The notes beneath the pieces are model-generated. The model ran no database searches. It had not been told where the DNA came from and saw only the letters and a program-made list of their open reading frames with translations. This document shows positions 1-12,194 of a stretch of DNA of 64,000 nt, in pieces (the first letter of the stretch is position 1; every line of letters starts with the position of its first letter). A program made the translations under genes and the position numbers. Source of the stretch: Symsagittifera roscoffensis (Eukaryota > Xenacoelomorpha > Acoela > Convolutidae); NCBI RefSeq assembly GCF_963678635.1, contig NC_087063.1:15999006-16063005 (forward strand), in the 5' to 3' direction.

Positions 1-180
1 GACTAACTTTTTACGCCACCGAAAAAAGATAGACTATTTAAAGTTACTCGTTTCGGCGTTGAAAAACGTCTATTTACACAAATGGACAAAATTAAGCGCA
101 AATTCAAGATTTTACTCTGTAAAAGCCTGTTTTCAATGTTTTTCGAAATTCAGTTAAATTTTTGCTTGATCGAGAGCAAA
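1..180. repeat. Dispersed repeat, near-identical to 8071-8250
   Basis: The first 180 bases match 8071-8250 almost base for base, with only scattered substitutions (for example TTTCGG against ATCCGG near base 51). A more diverged relative with indels lies around 10090-10360. An open frame runs through it in both close copies, but the diverged copy does not keep it, so I read it as non-coding repeat. Confidence 0.85.
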
Positions 181-1828
181 ACTAGCGTTTGGCTTTCGGC
201 ATCGGAAATGAAATCTTCACTTTGCGAATAAATTAGTCCAGAGCATAGCCAAATTGGCAATTTTCAAATCCCCCGAATTAAAAAAAACCGGAGGTAAAAT
301 ATAGTTTTGATCAAATGTCAATAAAGGTTCATTATCTTTAATGGAGTAAAACAATTTTTTGTTATAAACTACTCTATCGACTGTCGAAATTTGAACAAAA
401 AAGAGAGAAAAGCACCCAAATCATAAGCATTCGACAGCACTGTATTTCGATTAAACGAAAAACGACGGACTTAAAGAAAGAATTACAGAAGAGCACGGAA
501 GGCTGGAATTTTTACATGACCGGGGATTAAACAAAGGTCGACAAAATTTTCATTTTTTTTTGAAAATCCGTCCCCTCGAGAAGTTCCTAGATCCTCCCCT
601 GGGCTCAGCTCATCCTATTGAAATACTTGTCGAAATATCTCTAGCTAATCATCAGAACCGCAAGCATAAAAAAACCGAGGATTTCAGATAGTTGACTATT
701 TTTCAGAATTTAAGTCAAAACATCTTCGAATATGTTCATAAAGCATGTTTTCAAACAATTTCATTGAGCTAAAATCCTTCATACTCATGTATCCACGAAG
801 CTGGTAAACAAGATCGTACTTTCACGGATCGTTTCTGGTGTGCGTATCTTGACCTCGCGGAGGTAACCTTCACAATTCATGTCAGTCCAATGATGACAGG
901 TTGAGTCTTTCTTCGGCAATAGAGTGAAAGAAGATATACTTTTTCTCTGCCGTCGATGATTGATTGGTTTCTGGGAACATTGGAAGTGCGGTTTCTGAGG
1001 ACTTTAACTAATTACCAAATAATAGTGCTTCTTTTGCGATTTCTTTTCACAGAGTTGTGTATTGAGAATTTATCTGCTGGTTTTATCAACAAGATTTAAT
1101 TTTCATGGGAAAAATCATTTCCAAAAATGCCATGAAAACAAGAATCTTCATCATGAAATGTAGCTATGGGCAAATTTAGTTCTATGTGTAACTTAAGTGT
1201 TTTGAGAGAGCACGAAAATTATTTGATCGAACTATGAAAAATTAGACAAAATTTTGACAATTTTTGGAAAACTCGCTCCACCCCCCTTAAAAAAATCCAA
1301 GATCCGCCTTCAAGAAGTCTCATTTCAAAAATGGGTTTAATCACTTTCCTCCAAATAGTTTATACCTGAATAAGAAATCAAATCATTCCATTTGTCACTT
1401 TTTTTATTTGTGTTTTATGCTTGCTATGGATCTTTTATTCCCAAAAAAATTCTCCATATCTAAGTAGTTTTCATTTTTACCAATCAATTTTTCCATTGTT
1501 GAGTCTCAGAATATCTACTTTGTCAGCTGAGACAAATTTTATTTGTTCTCTGATTGTTTAACTTCTGATCAATACACCACACCGTCTGTACATCACAACA
1601 TCTTTTGCCGCTGAATAGGTTCGTGCTACACCTAAGTCCATTATTGGATCTCAATCTTTCTTATTTTCCTTACTGTTAAATAACTGATAGTGAAATACTC
1701 GTCTGCGAGGTTATAGTTGATAATAACTTATAGCCAATGAAAAAACAATTCAGCTTGAAGGGGCATGTCACAATTCTAATATATGATTAAGTTAGATGGA
1801 TCATGCTTGGTTAGTATTTAAGAGGATG

Positions 1829-2030
1829 CTATCTTCCGTATTTATAAGATATAAAGTCCAGAAGCAAAATGGTTAAGGAATACAAGTTAATCTGTTTGCG
1901 TAGTAGTTTTTCAAGCAATTTATTTATGCCTATTTGTTGTTTTTTCAAACATTTTTGATTATAATTTTTCATAATTCGAAAGTCGAGAAAAGCCAGTTTG
2001 GACTTGAGTCGTGCACCTTCAACCTGGAAA
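1829..2030 (-). other. Possible short terminal exon (repeated at 4483-4684)
   Basis: On the minus strand a polypyrimidine-AG (…TAGTTTCCAG, ending near 2031) precedes an open stretch of about 67 codons ending in a stop at 1829. The peptide is lysine- and leucine-rich and matches no family I recognise. It is identical in the duplicated copy simply because the duplication is recent, so there is no independent evidence for coding. It may be chance. Confidence 0.15.
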
Positions 2031-2257
2031 CTACAAAAGAATGACCAATTATTGCACAAGTAAAGCAAAATCTTCCAAGTACAGTTATCCTCATAATAAA
2101 TTCTTTCCTGTTTGAAAAGGAAAAAAACTTGTTTTCTTTTTACCTTCAACTTTTGCTATTTTTTGTGAAACGGTCAAAGCACTACGACGCATGTAATTGA
2201 GGCTAAGAACACCAAAAGCTGGAAATGCTTGAAACATATCTCCGTATCAGTTTAGTA

Positions 2258-2860
2258 CAGCGCTGATTTAAATTAACCGGAGAAAACGCGTTAAACTTGA
2301 AATTTAAAATGCTTTTTTCTCAAATTGGATTGAGTTTAGGTGAAAATTTAAGAAGACAAAACTTGCTTAAAATTTTAACAAAATTACTATGCTGTAATTT
2401 GTTTTGCGAAATTCGGGCCCAAAATTTCACCCCAAAAATGGGTCGTTTTGGCTTTTCTTAGTTATCAAAAATTACGCCGAAAATACTCAGTCGATCACAG
2501 TTATAATTGCATCAAAGTGAGCTCCTTACGTAGCCCAACAAACTTTTATATAGTAAAAACGACCTTTTTTGTCTATCAAACAAAAATGAATTAACTTATA
2601 CAATATTTTCGAGATTATACCCTTGTTAAAGTTTGTTGGGCTGCGTAAGGGGCTCACTTTGATATAATTATGTCTGTGATCGACTGCGTTTTTTTGGCGT
2701 AATTTTTTATTAACTGAGAAAAGCCAAAATGACCCATTTTTGAAATAAAACATTGGGTGCGAAGTTAGCAAAACAAATTGCACCATATTAATTCTTTTAA
2801 AATTTTAAGCAAGTTTTGTTTTCATAAATTTTCACCTAAACTTAACCCAAATTGAGAAAA
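2258..2860. mobile_element. Fold-back MITE-like element, truncated copy a
   Basis: Starts CAGCGCTGATTTAAATTAAC and carries long near-palindromic arms. The left arm (about 2258-2545) reappears as a reverse complement from about 2630. The right tip is cut off by the tandem-duplication junction at 2860. There is no transposase. See the complete copy at 4912-5571. Confidence 0.75.
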
Positions 2861-5514
2861 AATGAAATCTTCACTTTGCGAATAAATTAGTCCAGAGCAT
2901 AGCCAAATTGGCAATTTTCAAATCCCCCGAATTAAAAAAAACCGGAGGTAAAATATAGTTTTGATCAATTGTCAATAAAGGTTCATTATCTTTAATGGAG
3001 TAAAACAATTTTTTGTTATAAACTACTCTATCGACTGTCGAAATTTGAACAAAAAAGAGAGAAAAGCACCCAAATCATAAGCATTCGACAGCACTGTATT
3101 TCGATTAAACGAAAAACGACGGACTTAAAGAAAGAATTACAGAAGAGCACGGAAGGCTGGAATTTTTACATGACCGGGGATTAAACAAAGGTCGACAAAA
3201 TTTTCATTTTTTTTTGAAAATCCGTCCCCTCGAGAAGTTCCTAGATCCTCCCCTGGGCTCAGCTCATCCTATTGAAATACTTGTCGAAATATCTCTAGCT
3301 AATCATCAGAACCGCAAGCATAAAAAAACCGAGGATTTCAGATAGTTGACTATTTTTCAGAATTTAAGTCAAAACATCTTCGAATATGTTCATAAAGCAT
3401 GTTTTCAAACAATTTCATTGAGCTAAAATCCTTCATACTCATGTATCCACGAAGCTGGTAAACAAGATCGTACTTTCACGGATCGTTTCTGGTGTGCGTA
3501 TCTTGACCTCGCGGAGGTAACCTTCACAATTCATGTCAGTCCAATGATGACAGGTTGAGTCTTTCTTCGGCAATAGAGTGAAAGAAGATATACTTTTTCT
3601 CTGCCGTCGATGATTGATTGGTTTCTGGGAACATTGGAAGTGCGGTTTCTGAGGACTTTAACTAATTACCAAATAATACTGCTTCTTTTGCGATTTCTTT
3701 TCACAGAGTTGTGTATTGAGAATTTATCTGCTGGTTTTATCAACAAGATTTAATTTTCATGGGAAAAATCATTTCCAAAAATGCCATGAAAACAAGAATC
3801 TTCATCATGAAATGTAGCTATGGGCAAATTTAGTTCTATGTGTAACTTAAGTGTTTTGAGAGAGCACGAAAATTATTTGATCGAACTATGAAAAATTAGA
3901 CAAAATTTTGACAATTTTTGGAAAACTCGCTCCACCCCCCTTAAAAAAATCCAAGATCCGCCTTCAAGAAGTCTCATTTCAAAAATGGGTTTAATCACTT
4001 TCCTCCAAATAGTTTATACCTGAATAAGAAATCAAATCATTCCATTTGTCACTTTTTTTATTTGTGTTTTATGCTTGCTATGGATCTTTTATTCCCAAAA
4101 AAATTCTCCATATCTAAGTAGTTTTCATTTTTACCAATCAATTTTTCCATTGTTGAGTCTCAGAATATCTACTTTGTCAGCTGAGACAAATTTTATTTGT
4201 TCTCTGATTGTTTAACTTCTGATCAATACACCACACCGTCTGTACATCACAACATCTTTTGCCGCTGAATAGGTTCGTGCTACACCTAAGTCCATTATTG
4301 GATCTCAATCTTTCTTATTTTCCTTACTGTTAAATAACTGATAGTGAAATACTCGTCTGCGAGGTTATAGTTGATAATAACTTATAGCCAATGAAAAAAC
4401 AATTCAGCTTGAAGGGGCATGTCACAATTCTAATATATGATTAAGTTAGATGGATCATGCTTGGTTAGTATTTAAGAGGATGCTATCTTCCGTATTTATA
4501 AGATATAAAGTCCAGAAGCAAAATGGTTAAGGAATACAAGTTAATCTGTTTGCGTAGTAGTTTTTCAAGCAATTTATTTATGCCTATTTGTTGTTTTTTC
4601 AAACATTTTTGATTATAATTTTTCATAATTCGAAAGTCGAGAAAAGCCAGTTTGGACTTGAGTCGTGCACCTTCAACCTGGAAACTACAAAAGAATGACC
4701 AATTATTGCACAAGTAAAGCAAAATCTTCCAAGTACAGTTATCCTCATAATAAATTCTTTCCTGTTTGAAAAGGAAAAAAACTTGTTTTCTTTTTACCTT
4801 CAACTTTTGCTATTTTTTGTGAAACGGTCAAAGCACTACGACGCATGTAATTGAGGCTAAGAACACCAAAAGCTGGAAATGCTTGAAACATATCTCCGTA
4901 TCAGTTTAGTACAGCGCTGATTTAAATTAACCGGAGAAAACGCGTTAAACTTGAAATTTAAAATGCTTTTTTCTCAAATTGGATTGAGTTTAGGTGAAAA
5001 TTTAAGAAGACAAAACTTGCTTAAAATTTTAACAAAATTACTATGCTGTAATTTGTTTTGCGAAATTCGGGCCCAAAATTTCACCCCAAAAATGGGTCGT
5101 TTTGGCTTTTCTTAGTTATCAAAAATTACGCCGAAAATACTCAGTCGATCACAGTTATAATTGCATCAAAGTGAGCTCCTTACGTAGCCCAACAAACTTT
5201 TATATAGTAAAAACGACCTTTTTTGTCTATCAAACAAAAATGAATTAACTTATACAATATTTTCGAGATTATACCCTTGTTAAAGTTTGTTGGGCTGCGT
5301 AAGGGGCTCACTTTGATATAATTATGTCTGTGATCGACTGCGTTTTTTTGGCGTAATTTTTTATTAACTGAGAAAAGCCAAAATGACCCATTTTTGAAAT
5401 AAAACATTGGGTGCGAAGTTAGCAAAACAAATTGCACCATATTAATTCTTTTAAAATTTTAAGCAAGTTTTGTTTTCATAAATTTTCACCTAAACTTAAC
5501 CCAAATTGAGAAAA
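2861..5514. repeat. Tandem segmental duplication, copy 2
   Basis: Second head-to-tail copy of 207-2860. In this copy the fold-back element at the right end continues intact beyond the unit boundary to 5571. That suggests the original locus is copy 2 plus its flank, and that copy 1 was created from it. Confidence 0.93.
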
Positions 5515-5571
5515 AAGCGTTTTAAATTTCAAGTTTAACGCGTTGTGTCCGGTTACTTTAAATCAGCACTG
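4912..5571. mobile_element. Fold-back MITE-like element, copy b
   Basis: Complete element of about 660 bp with arms of nearly 290 bp. The ends read CAGCGCTGATTTAAATTAAC on the left and, inverted, …AAATCAGCACTG on the right, followed by TA. The tip CAGTGCTG is also the terminal octamer of the Tc1 transposon, and a TA next to the end fits Tc1/mariner target duplication. The central spacer contains no ORF of note. Probably non-autonomous, mobilised by a Tc1/mariner-type transposase elsewhere. Confidence 0.75.
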
Positions 5572-5618
5572 TATATTATAGATGATAAAATAAGAAACTC
5601 GGCTTACGGTATAATAAG

Positions 5619-6347
5619 CAGTGCTGATTTAAATTAACTGGACAAAACGGGTTAAACTTGAAATTTAAAATGCGTTTTTCTCAAATTGGGTTGAGTTTCG
5701 GTGAAATTTCAAGAAGACAAAACTTGCTTAAAATTTTAACAGAATTACTATGCTGCAACTTGTTTTGCGAAATTCGGGCCCAAAATTTTACCCTCAAAAT
5801 GGGTCATTTTGGCTTTTCTTAGTTATCAAAAATTACGCCGAAAATACCCAGTTGATCACAGTTATAATTACATCAAAGTGAGCCCCTTACGTAGCTCAAC
5901 AAACTTTATTAAAAGTAATTTCTCCAAAAAAATTGCAAATTGTTTAAAAAACATTTTTAAATAAAAAGTTGGTATTTTATATAGTAAAAACGACCTTTTT
6001 TGTCTATCAAACAAAATGAATTAACTTATACAATATTTTCGAGATTATACCCTTGTTAAAATTTGTTGGGCTGCGTAAGGGGCTCACTTTGATATAATTA
6101 TGTCTGTGATCGACTGCGTATTTTTGGCGTTATTTTTTATTAACTAAGAAAAGCCAAAATGACACATTTTTGAAATAAAACTTTGGGTGCGAAGTTAGCA
6201 AAACAAATTGCACCATAATAATTCTTTTAAAATTTTAAGCAAGTTTTGTTTTCATAAATTTTCACCTAAACTTAACCCAAATTGAGAAAAAAGCGTTTTA
6301 AATTTCAAGTTTAACGCGTTTTGTCCGGTTACTTTAAATCAGCACTG
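5619..6347. mobile_element. Fold-back MITE-like element, copy c
   Basis: Bounded by CAGTGCTG (5619) and CAGCACTG (ending 6347), with arms homologous to copies b and d. It is separated from copy b by a 47-bp linker that recurs, nearly unchanged, between copies c and d (6348-6394). The repeat unit is therefore element plus linker. The spacer (about 5910-6060) runs in the opposite orientation to that of copy d. Confidence 0.8.
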
Positions 6348-6394
6348 TATCTTATAGATGATAAAATAAGAAACTCGGCTTACGGTTTAATAAG

Positions 6395-7122
6395 CAGTGC
6401 TGATTTAAATTAACTGGACAAAACGGGTTAAAATAGAAATTTAATATGCGTTTTTCTCAAATTGAGTTAAATTTAGGTGAAAATTTAAGAAGACAAAACT
6501 TGCTTAAAATTTTAACAGAATTACTATGCTGCAACTTGTTTTGCAAATTCGGGCCCAAAGTTTTACCCTAAAAATGGGTCATTTTGGCTTTTCTTAGTTA
6601 TCAAAAATTACGCCGAAAATACCCAGTCGATCACAGACATGATTATATCAAAGTGAGCCACTTACGCAGCCCAACAAATTTTAACAAGGGTATAATCTCG
6701 AAAATATTGTATAAGTTAATTCATTTTGTTTGATAGACAAAAAAGGTCGTTTTTACTATATAAAATACCAACTTTTTATTTAAAAATGTTTTTTAAACAA
6801 TTTGCAATTTTTTTGGAGAAATTACTTTTAATAAAGTTTGTTGAGCTACGTAAGGGGCTCACTTTGATATAATCATGTCTGTGATCGACTTGGTATTTTC
6901 GGCGTAATTTTTGATTAACTAAGAAAAGCCAAAATGACCCATTTTTGGGGTAAAATTTTGGGTCCGAACTTTGCAAAACAAATTGCGCTATATTATTACT
7001 GTTAAAATTTTATGCAAGTTTTGTTTTCATAATTTTTCACCTAAACTTAACCCAATTTGAGAAAAATGCGTTTAAAATTTCAAGTTTAACGCGTTTTGTC
7101 CGGTTAATTTAAATCAGCACTG
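6395..7122. mobile_element. Fold-back MITE-like element, copy d
   Basis: Fourth copy, with left tip CAGTGCTG at 6395 and right tip CAGCACTG ending at 7122, followed by TA. Its spacer (about 6675-6835) is the reverse complement of the spacer in copy c while the arms keep their order, as expected from inversion between long inverted repeats. The right flank (7123-7187) matches 440-512, which ties the cluster to the left duplication. Confidence 0.8.
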
Positions 7123-7187
7123 TATTTCGATCAAACGAAAAACGACGGACTTAAAAAAAGAATTACAGAAGAGCACGGAAGGCTGGA

Positions 7188-7634
7188 TCAAGATAACATC
7201 CACTATCTTGTTTACCGACTGCCCCTTAATTGGTGGCTGCTAGTGAAAATTATGAAACCCATAACTTTTGGACAATATCACACTTCAAGCGCAAAAAATT
7301 GAGTGGAACAAAATTAATATGACCAACTAGTTTGCCTTGACTCATTTTGGAACGATGTTGTTGTTCGGGACAAGTCGTCAGGTAAAAAAACTAGCGTTTC
7401 GCTTTCGGCATCGGAAATGAAATCTTCACTTTGCGAATAAATTAGTCCAGAGCATAGCCAAATTGGCAATTTTCAAATCCCCGGAATTAAAAAAAAAACA
7501 ACCGGAGGTAAAATATAGTTTTGATCAATTGTCAATAAAGGTTCATTATCTTTAATGGAGTAAGACAATTTTTTGTTATAAACTGTCGAAATTTGAACAA
7601 AAAAGAGAGAAAAGCACCCAAAGCATAAGCATTC
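7188..7634. repeat. Unique stretch, then a partial copy of the left duplication unit
   Basis: 7188-7389 is AT-rich with no recognisable gene. About 7390-7634 matches about 181-432, including the segment with AAATCTTCACTTTGCG, but lacks a short block near 7582. An inverted, more diverged copy of the same block lies at about 9450-9672. Confidence 0.75.
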
Positions 7635-8070
7635 GCAATTGTTCAAAGATCAGGACATTAAATCAAACAGCTGGTACTGACATAGTTAATAAGACAGTTT
7701 TATTAATCGCCTACTCTAGCAAAAAACATAATGAAAAAAAAAATTGTGTCTGAAAAAAAGATCCGTATATTCAAGCTTCTAAATACTTATACCGTTTTGA
7801 CAAGTATCTTACGATAAAACTAATATTTTCTTCATGTTTTGCGTTTTTATGTGCGACTACTTATAATAAAGGATCAACCTTTTGACAAGTGCTAGATGCA
7901 ATTATTGGAAAAGATTTAGTCAAGTAAAATCTTGAGAAATCATGTTTTGAAGGCATAAAGTAGCCAGTATATTATAATTTCATTTATAGTTGTTCTTGTT
8001 GTGGAAACATTTGCAAAACAATTAAAAGAAAGATCAATTGGTTTCAAATTGGTTCTTTGGCGATGAGCTT
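7635..8070. other. AT-rich spacer, nothing recognised
   Basis: No convincing ORF, splice pattern, RNA gene or repeat was recognised in this stretch. Confidence 0.5.
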
Positions 8071-8250
8071 GACTAACTTTTTACGTCACCGAAAAAAGAT
8101 AGACTATTTAAAGTTACTCGATCCGGCGTTGAAAAACGTCTATTTACACAAATGGACAAAATTAAGCGCAAATTCAAGATTTTACTCTGTAAAAGCCTGT
8201 TTTCAATGTTTTTCGAAATTCAGTAAAATTTTTACTTGACCGAGAGCAAA
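8071..8250. repeat. Dispersed repeat copy (matches 1-180)
   Basis: Near-identical to 1-180. An open frame of 60 codons runs from 8057, but the homologous block near 10090-10360 carries indels that destroy it, so coding is unlikely. Confidence 0.8.
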
Positions 8251-8629
8251 TGATCAGAGCTACCATCTATGGAAGTATCAATATTTAATTTTAATGACTT
8301 GTCAATGTAATTCGGGTCTGAAAATGCCAGTGTTCCTCATCTCAGCTCATTTCTTTTGTCAAAAGGAAGGCAAGCTTCAAAATGGAACAGCGAAAGATTA
8401 TTGGTTACGCAAAACGTGTTGGAATTTCAAGTTTTCTCAAAATGACTGAATTTTGTCAAAAAGTATCAACCATAAACTGGTCTGCAAATCAGCATAGCTT
8501 TGAGACCATTTATTTTATCTTGGAAATTCAAAAGCTGCAATTTTTCCAAAAAATAAGATCGTGTTTTTTTACGAGGCCAAACTGTTCACTCAATAGGTTC
8601 ACAATTTGGTGTCTGTAGGTCATTGGAAT

Positions 8630-8910
8630 CCAGAGACACGGATTCGGTAAAGGTAAACGGATTCCGAAACTTTATGCGGATTCCACTTAAATGTGCGGAT
8701 TTCGCTAACAATTTGTGGATTCCGCTCACAATTTGCGGGTTCTGCTAACAATTTTTAGATTCCATTTACAGTTTCGTTGCGGCTTCCATGACAGAGTAAC
8801 ATTACTATACACATATAATAAGGTTTGTATGTGGAAACTACAACCTGTTCCGGATTCCGCAAATTTGGTTGCGGATTCAACAAATTTTGTTGTTGATTCC
8901 GCTAAGCTGC
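8630..8910. repeat. Degenerate minisatellite with core GCGGATTCCGCT
   Basis: Imperfect head-to-tail repeats of roughly 22-24 bp built on the core GCGGATTCCGCTAACAATTT fill about 8630-8790. Further units lie at 8850-8910 and an inverted unit sits near 9037-9060 (TTGCGGAATCCGC). The core contains a short palindrome (GGATTCC-like). Open frames run through both strands because of the periodicity. I see no gene. Confidence 0.7.
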
Positions 8911-9449
8911 CTGTTTTTGGAACAATTTTAGGCAATAGAGTGATTTAGCTATTTGTCCGCGGAATCAAAAATAGCAAAGAAGATCAAAGAAAAGAAGCAA
9001 TATTGAGAATTCTGCAACATTTCTGTTTTTAACCTGTTGCGGAATCCGCTCAAAATTCACAAAATGCACAGTTTGGCCTCGTAGTGTGCTGAACTTTTTT
9101 TATTAAGCTTTACAACTTGGGACATGCAAACCAGTATTTGTCATTTTCATCTAAGAAATCTGCCGACTCCTGTGACACTCTTCTCGCAGACTTTAATTTC
9201 CGCTTTATCGAGAAAACAATCTCAAAACGGTCGTTCGAATCGAGATTGGTTTAACATTTTCCAACCAAATAATCACTGCATGAACAAAGAAGCTTTCATG
9301 TATGACGTTATCTTTGAAATTTACCTAATGCAAAAATAAACAGTTATGTTTTTCAAGTAATGTGGCAAACTCTCTTTGAAACTTGAGAAAAATTGGTTAT
9401 CAAATGTTTGTCAATTAAAACGCAAATAAGAATAAGTTAAAGTGCAAAT
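8911..9449. other. AT-rich spacer, nothing recognised
   Basis: Apart from the inverted minisatellite unit near 9037-9060, no gene, RNA or clear repeat was recognised. Confidence 0.45.
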
Positions 9450-9672
9450 CTCTTTTTTGTTCAAATTTCGACAATCGGTAGAGTAGTTTATAACAAAAAA
9501 TGTTTTTCCCCATTAAAGATACTGAACCCTTATTGACAATTGATCAAAACTTTATTTTACCTCCGGTTGATTTTTTTTGTAATTCTGGGGATTTGAAAAT
9601 TGCCAATTTGGCCATGCTCTGGACTAATTTATTCGCACTGTGAAGATTGCATTTCCGATGCCGAAAGTGCGA
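9450..9672. repeat. Inverted copy of the left repeat block
   Basis: This is the reverse complement of about 195-410: it carries the GTAGAGTAGTTTATAACAAA, ATTGACAATTGATCAAAAC and CTCTGGACTAATTTATTCGC landmarks. A more diverged piece of the same family is found in direct orientation near 18400-18460 and 21500-21560. Confidence 0.75.
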
Positions 9673-11559
9673 CGATGACAAGAAGCGTCTCTCTGCTGCA
9701 TTGGACGCGCGGAGAGCTCGATTTTTGAGGACTGCGTTTTATTAAACCAAATAAAATAATATCGAAATCATCAAATAAAATATCAAGTAAAATTCTAAGC
9801 AAAACGCGTTTTGTTAACATCGAGTAAAATTAGCAAATAAAAACATTTTTTTGAAAAATTTTTGGCCCAACGTTTTAATTGAACCCGGGTTTATTTTCTC
9901 TTAGATTTCGCAGCAGATACAGCGAAAAAAAAATTTATCCAGAAGTTTAAATGACAAACTGAAAGTCAAAAAGGATTCTGGAATACGCGGATGGCAATAT
10001 CTGACTTGTCACAGACGAGCGATGGATACTTTGTTTTTGAATGGTAATAGCATTAGTCAAATTTAAACGATAAGATCACGTTAGTGCCTACTCCGATAGA
10101 AAAAAAATAATTTAGCGATATAGGAACTAAATTGTATTCACAAGTGGACAAAATTATACCCAAGCTTACGTTTTTATACTCAAAAAAGCCTTATTCAAAA
10201 ACAAATTTGGGCAATAGTTTGTTAGAATTTAGCTAAATCATTACATCAACGACTGCAAATGATCTGAACTATCCTCTCTGAAAGTTTTTGCTTCGAAGCA
10301 CTAGTTTTTTCCGGGTCTGAAAATGGCAATTTCAACATCCGCGCTAAATTGTTCTTAACGGTTGGAGTAAAAGAAAACAGCAGACTTCTGTAAAATTGTC
10401 ACACTGAACATTTCAATACTATCGCTTGGAATGTTTCACATTGCATGAACAACATTTCCCCCCTTTTTCGAGAAACAGCTCAAACCGATGAAAAACATGA
10501 AGCAAATGTTGAAAACTGGAATAAAAAGACTGGTAATTATTCTATATCAATTGATAAATTCATAAAGGGCAGTTCTGAACATTTGCTTTTAGTCTATAAT
10601 AAGAATTTAGTTCAATTCCCAGTCAAATTTGTTCACAATCATCCCTGAAAACAGGGATTTTAGTTAAAAAATCTGTACATTTTGCGTTTAGTTCTGTCCA
10701 TTAGTGTACCAAAGCAAGCACAAAGTTTTTAAAAACTCCAAATCGTTCATTTTAAAAGGTTTTTTGTTCGTTGAAAGTTGGCTGTTGTGATTTCGAAATC
10801 GACCAGTTTGTTTGCATTGTTAATTGTGACCCTTTTCACAACACTAATATTTCTTATTTTACACTGTTTATTACATATGGTAAAAACTGCCATGTTCAGA
10901 ACCAAAATAGGCTCATTAGTGCTTCAAATCAAAAGTTGAGAGTTTCAGAGAGGGTAGTTCAGTTCATTTGCAGTCGGTTGATGTGAAAAGTTGGGTAAAA
11001 TCTAACAAAACCCTGTCAAAAATTGTCCTTAATTTTCTTTCGAGACCAAAAACCTGAATTTGCTTGCTACTGCTTCTCCGATAAGTTTGCGTCTGATACT
11101 TGAATAGGTAATGCGAACAACTAAACAAGGCAAAAATTCTTTTTGTTGACCTCAATATCATAAAAATTTTAAAACAATGTTCGCGAATCTGAATTTTAAA
11201 AAAAAATTGTCCCCATACACTGATTATTGCTTTCATATATGCTTTGTAACGGCAAATCATCTGTTGTTCAAAAAAATTGAACGCAATTAATAATCTGAGA
11301 TGACTAAGAAGTATATCAACAAAGGCACCATGGTATGGTGTCCTACAATTCAATACCATGCAATTGAACATCGTACTTCTTTACCTAGTCATTTCACTAA
11401 AAAACACTAAATCCGCAATAATTCAATTCTGATTTTATGACTTAACGCCAAAAATGATGCTGCATGAAGTCCTTGTTTTAACTCCTATCACAACAAAGTT
11501 AATTCTGCAATTAATGCACGCGTCACACTGAGAAACTTGGTTTATCTCAGTTAAAAGCG
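9673..11559. other. AT-rich spacer with one diverged repeat
   Basis: About 10090-10360 is a diverged, indel-rich relative of 8090-8350. Open frames at 10445-10648 and 10771-10986 (plus) and 11371-10964 (minus) are short, have no recognisable motif and lack supporting splice context. I see no gene here. Confidence 0.45.
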
Positions 11560-12110
11560 TTAAAAGGAGGCTTTCCAAAAAAACTTACACCTCTTATCGA
11601 CAAGGTTGTAATTCACTTTCAATTAGATGTTCCACTAAACCGATATGACTAATTAAAGAAACTGCTTGTGATAATTCATAGCAATTTGACGTAATTTTTG
11701 TAATCACTTGTTCTGCAACCACCTTATTGTTTACTCACGTTGTATGCAATTGCAAACATTAAGAACAAATTATGATTCAGTCTTCTTTTGAATTTACAGT
11801 TTCATCTACAAACAAGCCAATTCTGATAGCGTCGTACCAAGAATTAACTTTCAAGCAAAATAAATTTACCGAAAACTGATTTTTCTCAAAATAGTAAACA
11901 CCTGAACTTCGAGCATCTGCCAATACCGAAAATAAAGAATTGATCAAGACTTTGAAGGAGGCTTTACAAAAAAAGGAGGCTTTACAAAAAACTTACACCT
12001 CTTATCGACAAGGTTGTAATTCACTTTCAATTAGATGCTCCACTAAACCGATAAGACTCATTAAAGTAACTGCTTGTGATAATTCCACTGCTTGAGTTAA
12101 AACCAAATTG
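11560..12110. repeat. Direct repeat pair (about 11566-11690 and 11975-12090)
   Basis: Both copies contain AAAACTTACACCTCTTATCG and the following 100 or so bases, with a handful of substitutions. The second copy is preceded by a short internal duplication (AAAAAAGGAGGCTTTACAAA, twice). Non-coding as far as I can see. Confidence 0.75.
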
Positions 12111-12194
12111 CTGCGCTGATTTGAAAAAACTTTGTTAGAGTTTGACCAATTCAATTTTTATCCTAACTTGAATTCTGCTCAGTTTTTTTTGCAG

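Larger units (their letters stand above)
207..2860. repeat. Tandem segmental duplication, copy 1 (2,654 bp)
   Basis: This segment is repeated head to tail at 2861-5514 with a constant offset of 2,654. I noticed only two substitutions by eye (base 315 against 2969, and 1025 against 3679), so the event is recent or the copies are homogenised; an assembly artefact is possible. The junction at 2860/2861 cuts through the right arm of a fold-back element. The unit contains dispersed-repeat sequence, one truncated fold-back element and possible exon-like material on the minus strand near 1829-2030. No gene is certain. Confidence 0.93.

Noticed and set aside
8630-9060. CRISPR-like array
   Set aside because: Units are adjacent and degenerate with no unique spacers, and the genome is eukaryotic.
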